NCBI RefSeq assembly: GCF_000620305.1
Contig: NZ_KK211100.1
Span: 928,735-992,734 of the forward strand
Source of the DNA: Desulfitibacter alkalitolerans DSM 16504
GTDB taxonomy: Bacteria > Bacillota > DSM-16504 > Desulfitibacterales > Desulfitibacteraceae
Direction of reading: 5' to 3'
Length of the DNA: 64,000 bases
How positions within the stretch are numbered: the first letter of the stretch is position 1; every line of letters starts with the position of its first letter. The translations under genes and the position numbers were made by a program. Below the pieces are notes generated by a model. That model searched no databases, was not told the DNA's origin, and worked only from the letters and a program-made list of their open reading frames with translations. Positions 42,645-51,264 of the stretch are shown here, one piece after another.

Positions 42645-43340
42645 TTACCTGCTCTCTCTGCCCTCTACCAGCCCTATACGCCCTGCATGAGCTATCAATT
42701 GAGCTCTGTTTTCCATATGTAATAGTTCTATGATTCTTCCCATATGATACTTTATGGTTCTTTCTGTTAATCCTAGAGTGGCTGCAGTTTCCTTATAGGT
42801 ATTCCCCCTGGCTACCATCTCAAGCACCTCTAACTGCCGCTCTGTAAGGGGCAGCCCCATGGAATCCTTTACTGCATGATGTGGGAAATTAGCGCAATGG
42901 TTATTGTGCCTGAATTCTTTGAAAATTTTCATGGCAAGTCCTGGCGAAAGAGGGACCTCTCCCTTTTCTATATTGGAAAGCATGGCTACAAGCTCCCTGG
43001 CGTTTGTATTTTTCAAAAGATATCCCGATGCCCCAAACTTTATAGCTTCAAAAAGATCTTCATCTTCATCAGATGTAGTCAGCATTACAATATTAATATC
43101 CGGCATTTCAGCCTTGATTAGCTTTAGAGCATCCAGACCATTGCACTCAGGCATCTTTATATCCATTAGAATTATATCCGGCTTCAATGCAATAGCTTTA
43201 GTAAAAGCCTCCCTGCCATCTTTAGCTGTATCCACTACATTAATTTCATGGGTTTCAAGGAGATATTGAAGACCCTCCATGAATAAAGAGTGGTCATCTA
43301 CCAACATCACTTTTACTTTCATTTTCATTTTCATTTTCAT
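42645..43340 (-). CDS. NarL/FixJ-family response regulator
   Basis: This 231-residue protein has a receiver domain (VMLVDDHSLFMEGLQYLLE, phosphorylated Asp in DIILMDIKMPECNGLDAL, T in VMLTTSDEDED, K in YLLKNTNAREL) and a LuxR-type HTH (LTERQLEVLEMVARGNTYKE, TERTIKYHMGRIIELL). The first residues are Met-Lys repeats because the start lies in a tandem GAAAAT repeat shared with the kinase gene. Any of four ATGs could serve, so the true start may be up to six codons later. It overlaps the kinase gene by 47 bases. Confidence 0.93.
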   Translation of the reverse strand: MKMKMKMKVKVMLVDDHSLFMEGLQYLLETHEINVVDTAKDGREAFTKAIALKPDIILMDIKMPECNGLDALKLIKAEMPDINIVMLTTSDEDEDLFEAIKFGASGYLLKNTNARELVAMLSNIEKGEVPLSPGLAMKIFKEFRHNNHCANFPHHAVKDSMGLPLTERQLEVLEMVARGNTYKETAATLGLTERTIKYHMGRIIELLHMENRAQLIAHAGRIGLVEGRESR

Positions 43341-45048
43341 TTTCCAGCCCTTTCACAGGTACATATAAAACTACCCGGCTTCCCTTTCCTTCAATTGACG
43401 CTATCTCGATTTGTGCACCAATCTCTGAAGCACGTTCCCGCATTATACTAAGGCCATATTTAACCTTAGCGCTGTCATCTTGATGTTCGCTGCCAAAGCC
43501 CTTGCCGTCATCCTCTACTGCAGCGCACAGATACTCCTTGGAAATCGATAAAGACACCCTTACATTATCAGCTTCTGCATGCTTCCTGACATTATTTAAA
43601 GCTTCTTTGAGAATGTTCAAAATATTAATTTGCACATTAGGTTTAAGTTCTACCCCTGTAAAGTCAGAAGGAATATCCAGTTTTACATTAACATCAGACT
43701 GCTCCTTAAAATTATATATATCCTTGGAAAGGGCCGTAAAAAAATCTTTGTCCATGAATTTAGCATGTCTGACATTACTGATATATTGTCTCATGTCATC
43801 ATGTGCAGATCTAGCAGCATCCACCAGCTTATCAAGTTTACTTAAAGCAATTTCTACTCCCGCATTCTTGAGTTCCTGCCTGATGCCCTGTGACTGCAGG
43901 TTGATAAAGCCCAGCATCTGTCCTAGATTATCATGCATATCCCTGGCGAGTCGTTCCCTCTCTTCTGTAACAGCTAACTTCCATTGCTGTTTCATATACT
44001 TTTGCTGTGCTTGCTTCCTTTCTGTTATATCATTAATAATCACAAGCCTGCCTGCTAACATACCCTTATTGTCGGAAAGAGGAGAAAGCAATACCTCATA
44101 AGCCTTAGGTGTTCCTAGTATATCAACAGAAAACTCATCATAATTAATACTTGGATCTGTACAGGCATTTAACAATTGCGGAATTCTAGCACATACCTCT
44201 TCTGCCGGCCTGGCAGAAGCCTTGGGGGCAGTCATATTCACAATCTTTTCAAAGGCTGGATTTATATCCAATACACGATTCTGCGAATCTAATACCATAA
44301 CCCCTGCATCCATAGTCTCAATTACTGTAGCCCTTGCTACAGGTATTACATCAAACAGTTTGAAGCGAAAAATGCCCCAGGCAATTATAACTCCGGCAGG
44401 TCCGAAAAAAACCGGGGTAATATCAAATCTCTGCACAGGGCTAAGACCCGAAATGTACATGATATTAGATAAGACAATTAGAGATATACCCATAAGCAGG
44501 GCAGCTGCCTGTCTTCTATAAATAGTAATTTTAAAAAATACTGCCTTTATAACCAAAACCAATGCAAAAGCATTCAGAAAGTGCGAGTAGAGGGCATGTA
44601 TAAAAAAACCGGGCCCATATTTTTTTGCAATGACCGGGAAGGAACCATTATAATCCAGATACATATCATACCTTATCAAACCATGGAGTTTGTCGGTCCA
44701 GACAAGTATGATGATAATTGTAGGTATAACCGCAAACCATAAAAATTTTCTAGTTTTGATTAATCTGTCATATCCGGTAAACTCCATGCACAATGCAAGC
44801 AGAGCTACGGGAGAATAGCAGTAAGCTATATACTGTATGTTTGCCCAGAAAAGCTTAGTAGAAAAATCAATACTGGACATTTCCAATGCGTTGCCTGCAG
44901 ACCATATAGTTACAACAAACATACTAAGTATAAAGCTATTAACGCCTTTTGCCTTTCGCCGCTTTAGAGCTGCATATATTCCAAGAAAGAGCGAGATTAA
45001 TGCAGAAGCAATTAAAAGCCATATGTAAGGATTATATTGATAATGCAT
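43294..45048 (-). CDS. Sensor histidine kinase with 7-TM input domain
   Basis: This 584-residue kinase starts after GGGGGGAGAGC. The N-terminal 225 residues hold seven membrane segments of the histidine-kinase 7TM type. A PAS-like domain follows (VIETMDAGVMVLDSQNRVLD), then a HisKA_3 dimerisation helix (ERERLARDMHDNLGQMLGFI, phosphorylated His in RDMHD) and an HATPase domain (N-box ALNNVRKHAEADNV, G-box VEDDGKGFG). It is the NarX/DesK class that pairs with NarL regulators, and the partner gene overlaps its end. The C-terminus is Glu-Asn repeats (ENENENE) from the hexamer repeat. The signal sensed is unknown. Confidence 0.92.
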   Translation of the reverse strand: MHYQYNPYIWLLIASALISLFLGIYAALKRRKAKGVNSFILSMFVVTIWSAGNALEMSSIDFSTKLFWANIQYIAYCYSPVALLALCMEFTGYDRLIKTRKFLWFAVIPTIIIILVWTDKLHGLIRYDMYLDYNGSFPVIAKKYGPGFFIHALYSHFLNAFALVLVIKAVFFKITIYRRQAAALLMGISLIVLSNIMYISGLSPVQRFDITPVFFGPAGVIIAWGIFRFKLFDVIPVARATVIETMDAGVMVLDSQNRVLDINPAFEKIVNMTAPKASARPAEEVCARIPQLLNACTDPSINYDEFSVDILGTPKAYEVLLSPLSDNKGMLAGRLVIINDITERKQAQQKYMKQQWKLAVTEERERLARDMHDNLGQMLGFINLQSQGIRQELKNAGVEIALSKLDKLVDAARSAHDDMRQYISNVRHAKFMDKDFFTALSKDIYNFKEQSDVNVKLDIPSDFTGVELKPNVQINILNILKEALNNVRKHAEADNVRVSLSISKEYLCAAVEDDGKGFGSEHQDDSAKVKYGLSIMRERASEIGAQIEIASIEGKGSRVVLYVPVKGLENENENENESKSDVGR

Positions 45049-45256
45049 GCTCTCCCCCCTACCAAATGTTACCCTCTAACAATGTATTCGGTTTCGTCTT
45101 TATCAGATAATCTTATATTTTTCTACAAATAATGCCAATTACCTTCTGCATACTCTATCTCACCATATTTAGTTATGAGTATATTGCCTCCTTTATATTA
45201 TAACACCTCCTTTAATGTCAGCCTTAGTTCCTTTGGTCTATAGCATTCTGCCTTAT

Positions 45257-45369
45257 TCAATATTTCATATTGTCCTCGTTATATGCGATAAGAGGCGGGT
45301 GGTCATAGATCATAAGATAGTAATTCGTGAGATTCTGCCGATTCTTCCGTTGCCGTCTGCGAAGGGGTA
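45257..45369 (-). pseudogene. Fic-domain protein remnant
   Basis: On the minus strand one frame reads YPFADGNGRIGRIS, the Fic catalytic motif HPFxDGNGR with Tyr in place of His. The next frame continues NYYLMIYDHPPLIAYNED, the helix and motif that follow in Fic proteins. A frameshift joins them, and the N-terminal part is missing because the PucR gene ends here. This explains the otherwise empty 324-base gap upstream of the kinase gene; the rest of the gap (45049-45256) holds nothing I recognise. Confidence 0.7.
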
Positions 45370-45372
45370 AAG

Positions 45373-46995
45373 TCAGTTAATCAGCTTAAGTAAAATTTCC
45401 AGTTTCAATCTATGCATGGGATCCTCCAGGTCAAAATTAATCAAGTCTTTTATTTCGTCTAATCGCTTTCTCACAGTATTGATGTGTACAAAAAGCTGTT
45501 TTGCTGTCAGGCTGTAGTTCATTTGGTTTTCCAAGTAGGTTTTCAAGGTTTTCACCAGCTCTTTATCCTCATCCCTTTTAACCAGCTGCTTTATATCCCT
45601 TAACATTATTGCAATTTCATCTTCCTTGATGTCTATCCAGGCAAAAACCCCCAGCTCTGAATAAGTAAAATAATCCTCCCGGGGATACAAAAGCCTGCCA
45701 ATACTTATGGCCCGTTCACACCGATCAAAATTCCTTTTTATTTCATAAATTGTGTCGCTAAGATCTGATATGCCAAAGGCTAAGCCCATGCTCAATATTT
45801 CATCTTCTAATCTTTTCTGTAATTTCTTAGCAGCTACCCTGATTAGTGCCAGGTTTTTTTCTTTTGAAAGTCTTTCATCCAGCTGGACTAAAAAAACACA
45901 GCTATTTTCATCTATACCAGCCATTCTGCTATTCATTTGCCCTAGACTATTGCTATAAGCTTTTTTTAGTATATCCCTATAGCTTGACAGGTGCACATCC
46001 TTGTTTATTTGCTTCATTAAAAGCAAATAATAATGCCCGTTTAGGTCTAATCCCAAGTCGCTGGCTCTTTTGGCCAGCATTTCATGGTTTAATAAACTCC
46101 CGTCCAAAATCTCTGTCACAAACTTTGCAAAACCAATATCTCCAATGCTCTGGGCCACCAATATCTGCTCATACAGGGACTGCAGCAGTAAAAACCCAAT
46201 GCGCAAGGCAAATTGGTCAAAATAATCTATCAGCCCCGTGGCTTCAACTACCACGAAGTAAGCCTTAATCTTATCTCCAACTGTAATTGGCACAGTAATC
46301 CAGCTATAGGGTTTATCGTACCTGGCATCATAGAATCGATACCTAATCATTTTCAGGTTATCACACAGTACTTCTTCAGTAAATTGAAAGGAAGGTCCCC
46401 AAAAATCCTCTGTTTTCAGGTCAGCAGCCAATTTCAAAAATGCAGGAGAACTATAATATGCCTTTTCACTTGTTAAATCATAGAGCATGGCTGGGAAATT
46501 CATTTCTTTTTCAATCTGAGATAATATTTTATTGATCTTTCTAACCTGGTAAGATAAACCGGAAAAGCTCTTGGGGTTGATATTGCCAATGTTAAATTGC
46601 CTGATGTTCTTGTTCATAACACATACATTAAGCTGATTCATTAAATCCATCCAAGAAGGTTCTGACGGGATATATATAAGAGGTATGTGATGCTCATTAA
46701 ATGCTGCAATGATATTCTCTGGTATTTTTTTAAGAAATCTTTCTACCTTTATTCCCATTCCAGATATTTGCTTGAATTTGTCTGTCTTAACGTAGCTTTC
46801 AAATAAACCTGGATTTTGATGAAATATATAGCCGGTTGAGATGACCAGTTCTTTGCCCTTCGTCCAGTTAAACCCATCTGGGGCATCCAGTATGGCCACG
46901 CCCTGCACCTGTTTGTCCAAGCCTGTATGGCCTGCCAGCACCTTAAAGTCTTTAAAAAACTCTGTTTTTAAAATCTCCCTTAGAGATAAACCCAT
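45373..46995 (-). CDS. PucR-family transcriptional regulator
   Basis: This 540-residue regulator starts at the ATG at 46995 after AGGTG. It has an N-terminal PucR domain (VLAGHTGLDKQVQGVAILDA, WTKGKELVISTGYIF), a central GGDEF-related/CdaR-like region and a C-terminal HTH of the PucR type (YLENQMNYSLTAKQLFVHIN, TVRKRLDEIKDLIN). Such proteins control purine or amino-acid catabolism and usually lie next to the genes they regulate. Here these are the M20 amidohydrolase and two transport proteins upstream on the same strand. No effector can be named. Confidence 0.9.
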   Translation of the reverse strand: MGLSLREILKTEFFKDFKVLAGHTGLDKQVQGVAILDAPDGFNWTKGKELVISTGYIFHQNPGLFESYVKTDKFKQISGMGIKVERFLKKIPENIIAAFNEHHIPLIYIPSEPSWMDLMNQLNVCVMNKNIRQFNIGNINPKSFSGLSYQVRKINKILSQIEKEMNFPAMLYDLTSEKAYYSSPAFLKLAADLKTEDFWGPSFQFTEEVLCDNLKMIRYRFYDARYDKPYSWITVPITVGDKIKAYFVVVEATGLIDYFDQFALRIGFLLLQSLYEQILVAQSIGDIGFAKFVTEILDGSLLNHEMLAKRASDLGLDLNGHYYLLLMKQINKDVHLSSYRDILKKAYSNSLGQMNSRMAGIDENSCVFLVQLDERLSKEKNLALIRVAAKKLQKRLEDEILSMGLAFGISDLSDTIYEIKRNFDRCERAISIGRLLYPREDYFTYSELGVFAWIDIKEDEIAIMLRDIKQLVKRDEDKELVKTLKTYLENQMNYSLTAKQLFVHINTVRKRLDEIKDLINFDLEDPMHRLKLEILLKLIN

Positions 46996-47112
46996 GTGTT
47001 TCACCTGCCTTCTTTAATAGCTTTTAACTAATTATACTGCATCATACAAATAATATTAAGAGATAGACGGAATCATAGATGAAACCATATAAACTTATTG
47101 AACAACACAAAG

Positions 47113-47138
47113 GCACTAAGTCCTTTCGAACCTAGTGC
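47113..47138 (-). terminator. Terminator after the amidohydrolase gene
   Basis: GCACTA (47113-47118) pairs with TAGTGC (47133-47138), extended by flanking AAAG/CTTT pairs, just past the amidohydrolase stop. Confidence 0.6.
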
Positions 47139-47146
47139 TTTTGTAA

Positions 47147-48553
47147 TTACTTCAATGGGCTGATATACTTTCTTTTTTCCGTCCTTGTGTTGAATTCCTC
47201 TTTGGCAATTGCTATTATGCTTGGCTCGTTCAGGAGATCATACATCATTCCTGATAAAATCTGGGCTGCATAGATCATGCCCTTCATTCCAATGGAAGAG
47301 CCTGTGGAGGCTGTTGCTTGCCAGGAGTGAATTGCTACTCCCAGCGGAAAGCAAGCTGTGAGGAACAAGTTCATGGGCATGATCCAGGATACATCCCCAC
47401 TATCTGAGGAACCTGCAATCACAACTGTATCTGCTTTCTCTTTTTCCAGAACTCCCTGGTGAATATATGTTTTTTCATTGCTGTCGGGTGACAGGTATTT
47501 CTTAATTTCACCTTCCACTATATTGGGATCTATGGTTTCTTGGAGTCCTTTGGCAAATGCCAGCTCATTCTCTGTATAACTCGGGGCACCTATTTCCACC
47601 ATGTTTTTATATGTTAAATCAAATAGTACTTTATTGGGCAGCATCTCATAGCAGCCACTGATGATCTCGCAGTCCACTGTTGTTTCTGTCATCATTGCTG
47701 CTCCCTTTGCTACCTTAAATAATCTCTCGGTTATTTCTTCCACGTCTTTTCTGTGAGGCGCTCTTACATAGTACCAGGATTCTGCCTCCTTGGGGATAAT
47801 GTTTGGCGCTCCGCCTGCATTGGTAATGGTGTAATGGATACGAGCCTTGTCAATGATATGCTCTCTTAGATAATTAGCCCCTACATTCATTAGCTCAACT
47901 GCATCAAGTGCACTTCTCCCAGCCTCAGGTGATTGTGCTGCATGGGAGGATATTCCGTGGAACCTGAATTTAATTGAGTTATTAGCTAAAAATGCATTCT
48001 CTAGAGCTGTGTTGACACTCATTGGATGCCAGCTCAGAGCAAGGTCACAGCCATGGAAAGCACCCTTTTTGATCATCTTCACCTTGCCTGCCAGGGTTTC
48101 CTCTTCGGGACAACCGTAAAATCTGATTGTTCCGCTCATCTCACATTGTTCCAGATATTTCTTAATGGCCAGTACTGCGCCCAGTGCCGCTCCTCCCAGG
48201 AGATTGTGTCCGCAGCCATGTCCCGGACCATTTTCTTCAACTGGATTAAATTTTGTATCTACCTTCTGGGATAACCCAGGCAGTGCATCATATTCACCCA
48301 GTACGGCTATAACAGGTGAACCGCTGCCATACTCGGCTATGAAAGCATGCTCCATGCCATGGATTTCTTTGATTTCAAAGCCATTGTCTTTTAGTATTTT
48401 TCTGAGTAAATTCGCCGATTCTTTTTCTTTACCTGAAATTTCTGGGCTGCTCCATATTTTGAGGCTTAAATCCTGGATTTCGTCATTTATGCTATTAAGA
48501 CATTTCAGTACATCTGTTTTTTTCATCTGCTGCATCTGCTGCATCTGCTGCAT
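47147..48553 (-). CDS. M20-family amidohydrolase (AbgB-like)
   Basis: This 468-residue zinc peptidase is of the aminobenzoyl-glutamate utilisation/AbgB group. Metal-binding motifs are present: VLGEYDALPGL (D), GHGCGHNLLGGAALGAVLA (H and following), CPEEETLAGK (E-E) and LALSWHP; the dimerisation domain is around FHGISSHAAQSPEAGRSALD. The N-terminus is MQQMQQMQQM from three 9-base repeats ATGCAGCAG right after GGGAG, so the true start may be any of four ATGs. Two membrane transport genes precede it, suggesting uptake and cleavage of an amino-acid conjugate or dipeptide. Confidence 0.88.
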   Translation of the reverse strand: MQQMQQMQQMKKTDVLKCLNSINDEIQDLSLKIWSSPEISGKEKESANLLRKILKDNGFEIKEIHGMEHAFIAEYGSGSPVIAVLGEYDALPGLSQKVDTKFNPVEENGPGHGCGHNLLGGAALGAVLAIKKYLEQCEMSGTIRFYGCPEEETLAGKVKMIKKGAFHGCDLALSWHPMSVNTALENAFLANNSIKFRFHGISSHAAQSPEAGRSALDAVELMNVGANYLREHIIDKARIHYTITNAGGAPNIIPKEAESWYYVRAPHRKDVEEITERLFKVAKGAAMMTETTVDCEIISGCYEMLPNKVLFDLTYKNMVEIGAPSYTENELAFAKGLQETIDPNIVEGEIKKYLSPDSNEKTYIHQGVLEKEKADTVVIAGSSDSGDVSWIMPMNLFLTACFPLGVAIHSWQATASTGSSIGMKGMIYAAQILSGMMYDLLNEPSIIAIAKEEFNTRTEKRKYISPLK

Positions 48554-48562
48554 CTCCCTTAC

Positions 48563-49255
48563 TTAAGATTTATTTTTTTTATAGAGGGCTGCAGCAATGG
48601 CTATTGTACCAAATACTGCTCCTAACGTAACAACATAAGTTGGCCTGCCTGGCAAGAAATTAAATATCCCAGCGTTTACAGCAAGTGTAAGTCCAATTCC
48701 CAGGGCCAAGGCTATTGGTGCAATCTTAAGCTTCATAAGGGCGAATTGAACAAAAACAGCTCCAAATAGTGATGGCAGCAAGAATTTGAATGCATTTATC
48801 ACCTCTGGGGACAATTTGGATAGGATGGCAGTCCCTGCAAATACTCCCAATGTCAAAATGATAATATTAACTATAACTGATACGGCCATGCCCAGGGTTG
48901 CTACAATGGCGCCTTCCTTGCTTCCTGGTTCTACTCCGGCTACTTTTTGGGATACTGCTGCAGTAGGAATTCTTAGATTTGAAATATTCCCTGAGATAAA
49001 TGCCATATAGGTTCCTGGCACACCAATGATTGGGAAATAGGATATTGGTTCTATGATCCAGATGATGCCAACTACACTTGCTATTGCTACTAAGGCGGTA
49101 AGGATTGCACTGGCAGGCGGCATAATATCAAATACAACTAAAAGAACCAGGGCTGGTCCAAAGGAAGCAAGCACACCCAGCCAGTTGGTGAGCTTACCCC
49201 ATTTGTTGATATAAGGTAAATAATCACTTTCAAAGATATCTTTATTTTTATCCAT
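48563..49255 (-). CDS. Membrane protein, probable transport subunit
   Basis: This 230-residue protein has six to seven membrane segments (WLGVLASFGPALVLLVVF, FKFLLPSLFGAVFVQFALM, APIALALGIGLTLAVNAGIF). The central segment YFPIIGVPGTYMAFISGNIS and the nearby NLRIPTAAVSQK look conserved. It lies between the DUF5058 gene and the amidohydrolase, with nine to 24 bases between genes, and probably forms a two-protein carrier with the DUF5058 protein. The family is not otherwise recognised. Confidence 0.7.
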   Translation of the reverse strand: MDKNKDIFESDYLPYINKWGKLTNWLGVLASFGPALVLLVVFDIMPPASAILTALVAIASVVGIIWIIEPISYFPIIGVPGTYMAFISGNISNLRIPTAAVSQKVAGVEPGSKEGAIVATLGMAVSVIVNIIILTLGVFAGTAILSKLSPEVINAFKFLLPSLFGAVFVQFALMKLKIAPIALALGIGLTLAVNAGIFNFLPGRPTYVVTLGAVFGTIAIAAALYKKNKS

Positions 49256-49279
49256 TACGGTAACCTCCTTATTTTCAAG

Positions 49280-49975
49280 TTAAAGCACCACTGCAACTAA
49301 CATACCACCAAACAAGGCAATTGCCAAAGCCCATTCTTTTAACCATTTAATATTATTCTTGTCAGCCAGGGGGGATAGTACCAGCATAATGGCTCCCCCT
49401 GCCAGTGCTGCTATGGTATTATTATTCAGCGCGACTATGTGCCCTGATACCAGGGAACTAAATGCTCCCAGCATGGCAGCTATTGATATTACTTTTATAA
49501 GTCCTTTATCTCCCCTGGAAACTTTTTGTTGTACCTTGTCCATTCGACTTGCTGACAGGGTTGCAAAAACAATCCAGCCTATGGAGCCAAGGGTCATTGT
49601 CCATACTGCGTTGGCAAAGGCTACATTCGTCATTGGGTCAATACCCATCTTGACGCCTACTGCTTCTGTGCCAAAGCCAGCTGCCATTAATTCAAACATT
49701 ACTGAGCCTATGAAGGACAACCTCATCCATGACATTGGCCCTCCTACGGTAACTAAAAGTGCTAACAACCCTGTCAGAATAACAATGCATGGTCCTAAAG
49801 ACGTGATAAAACTACTCTTCATTGCACTTTTCATTTGATCTTCTGTTAACCCGATTTCCTTACCTGTTGCATATGATTTTTTGGCAAAGATAAAAGCCTG
49901 GAATAAAACCAGGGAAACTGCAACACCTGCTGCCAGCCACATGGGGGCGCTGTTGGCAATTTGTAAATAATCCAT
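49280..49975 (-). CDS. DUF5058-family membrane protein
   Basis: This 231-residue protein with six membrane segments matches the DUF5058 pattern: SAPMWLAAGVAVSLVLFQAF, SSFITSLGPCIVILTGLLAL, FGTEAVGVKMG and NAVWTMTLGSIGWI. It is the first gene of the four-gene set with its partner membrane protein, amidohydrolase and PucR regulator. Transport of a substrate for the amidohydrolase is inferred from the neighbourhood only. Confidence 0.75.
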   Translation of the reverse strand: MDYLQIANSAPMWLAAGVAVSLVLFQAFIFAKKSYATGKEIGLTEDQMKSAMKSSFITSLGPCIVILTGLLALLVTVGGPMSWMRLSFIGSVMFELMAAGFGTEAVGVKMGIDPMTNVAFANAVWTMTLGSIGWIVFATLSASRMDKVQQKVSRGDKGLIKVISIAAMLGAFSSLVSGHIVALNNNTIAALAGGAIMLVLSPLADKNNIKWLKEWALAIALFGGMLVAVVL

Positions 49976-50075
49976 ACCTTTCCTCCTCGTCCCTTTAATA
50001 TTTTATAATATAGGTTCATGATTTACTGTATTATTTTTGCTTATGTGATTCAATGAAAAAACTTTTACAATTTAA

Positions 50076-50264
50076 TCAGAATAATGAAAATATTTTCGCT
50101 AATACAAATGGGGTCAGGCTTGACAAATTGACAAATTTGTTTAATTCAACCACACAAAAACCTTCGTCTATTTTTGCATCATGGCACGGTTTACAGAGGG
50201 GTTGCCAGTTGTTCTCGTTCCAAAACAAAGTCATGTCTCCTTTATGGGGTTTGACGTACTGCTT
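50076..50264 (-). pseudogene. HNH endonuclease C-terminal remnant
   Basis: The frame reads VKPHKGDMTLFWNENNWQP and LCKPCHDAK, the second half of an HNH nuclease (H-x-x-x-K-G-D...N-W-Q-x-L-C-x-x-C-H). The first His and the N-terminus are missing, replaced by permease-derived sequence. The 3' part runs through a repeat element that supplies the rest of the frame. Confidence 0.6.
50104..50138 (+). repeat. GGGGTCAGGCTTGAC-type repeat with TTGACAAA copies
   Basis: ATGGGGTCAGGCTTGAC followed by AAATTGACAAAT. The same string, with one more TTGACAAA unit, forms the end of carB at 18899-18943. The rest of the 49976-50075 gap holds nothing I recognise. Confidence 0.55.
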
Positions 50265-50584
50265 TTAACCAGCATCGAGAGTAAACAAATTACCGATCCC
50301 AATGCGGCGTAAATAAAAATCCCGCTTATCATCATGCCTGCATATACAGGCGTCAATATTTCAAGTATCTGTCCAGAAGTTAGAAGCGCAACTATTTGAA
50401 AGACAAGGAAGATTGCAGTGGATACCACCGACGAAAGCGCCGCTTTTGACAAATATATAAATATGCGGTTCTTGCCAGTCATCCATTTATGCTGCCATGT
50501 TTGCCATTGGTATTCCTGACCGATAAAATTGGAAATTAGAACAGCAACGAGAATCCCCAATCCTTTTTGATACACTATAGAGAT
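50250..50584 (-). pseudogene. ABC-2 type permease fragment
   Basis: The frame holds GILVAVLISNFIGQEYQWQT, WQHKWMTGKNRIFIYLSKAAL and two further membrane segments, the N-terminal half of an ABC-2 permease of the export type. It begins inside a hydrolase remnant and ends in the HNH remnant, so both ends are broken. No ATPase partner is next to it. Confidence 0.6.
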
Positions 50585-50990
50585 TTCTCTTGAACTTTTT
50601 TCCAGGAGAAACACACATAAGCTTAGCTAAAACACCACCACCGAAAGATTCCCCCATGCACACAATTTTTTCAAAACCTAAAACATCTATAACATCAGAT
50701 GCCCACTCTCCAGACTCTAATGTGTTTGAGGACAAAACTTTTTGGTCGCTATTACCAGGATGACCAATAGTATCCGGAACAAATATTAAGCATTCTTTGA
50801 TTAGGTCTAAGTTCTTTTTTAGTGAGTAGGGCGCAGTACTATTCCCACCATGAAAAAATATAATCGGCACTCCTTTTGGATTTCCCACTTTTAATAAATG
50901 CGTTTTTCCAAATCTCCGTATCTACATATAAGTATTCATAATCAATTTCTAAACTTTGAACTTGTTTATAATAAAGGTCATTGACTATCT
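50585..50990 (-). pseudogene. Alpha/beta hydrolase, frameshifted and truncated
   Basis: One frame reads KGVPIIFFHGGNSTAP and MGESFGGGVLAKL, the oxyanion loop and nucleophile elbow (G-E-S-F-G) of an alpha/beta hydrolase. The N-terminal part (VQSLEIDYEYLYVDT) lies in another frame upstream, and the C-terminal half is replaced by the permease fragment. It would follow the membrane protein gene that the insertion sequence interrupts. Confidence 0.65.
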
Positions 50991-51007
50991 TTTCACATTC
51001 TTTTGTT

Positions 51008-51044
51008 TTATAAATTTAATTTCTCATCGGCTTTTGCCTTCCTT
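51008..51044 (-). pseudogene. Displaced 3' end of the interrupted membrane protein gene
   Basis: Joined to position 53264, this piece completes the frame with RKAKADEKLNL and a TAA stop. It is cut from the rest of the gene by the IS200/IS605 element. See the entry at 53264-53766. Confidence 0.7.
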
Positions 51045-51264
51045 GTGAACTACCCTCGACTGAAGTCGAAGGCTTCTAGCCGCACCCTTACTTTAAGGAT
51101 TATAAGAGCATACACCTATAATCTAAAAGAAGGGCAACGCTATAAAGATAACTTTTTATCCCAGGTATGCCGCCAGTAATAATAAAAAGCACCTAGATAG
51201 CCAACTACAGCGGGTCCACAATCTCCGCATGAGGCATAGCCTACATATAGTAAGATACGCCACC
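51045..51264 (-). ncRNA. Candidate TnpB guide RNA (reRNA/omega RNA) region
   Basis: About 220 non-coding bases lie between the tnpB stop and the right end of the element, with several possible hairpins, including the terminal CTTCGACTTCAGTCGAGG. TnpB proteins of this family use an RNA from this position, with the guide reading into the flanking host DNA (here AAGGAAGGCAAAAGCC). The 5' boundary is unknown and may lie inside tnpB. Confidence 0.5.
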
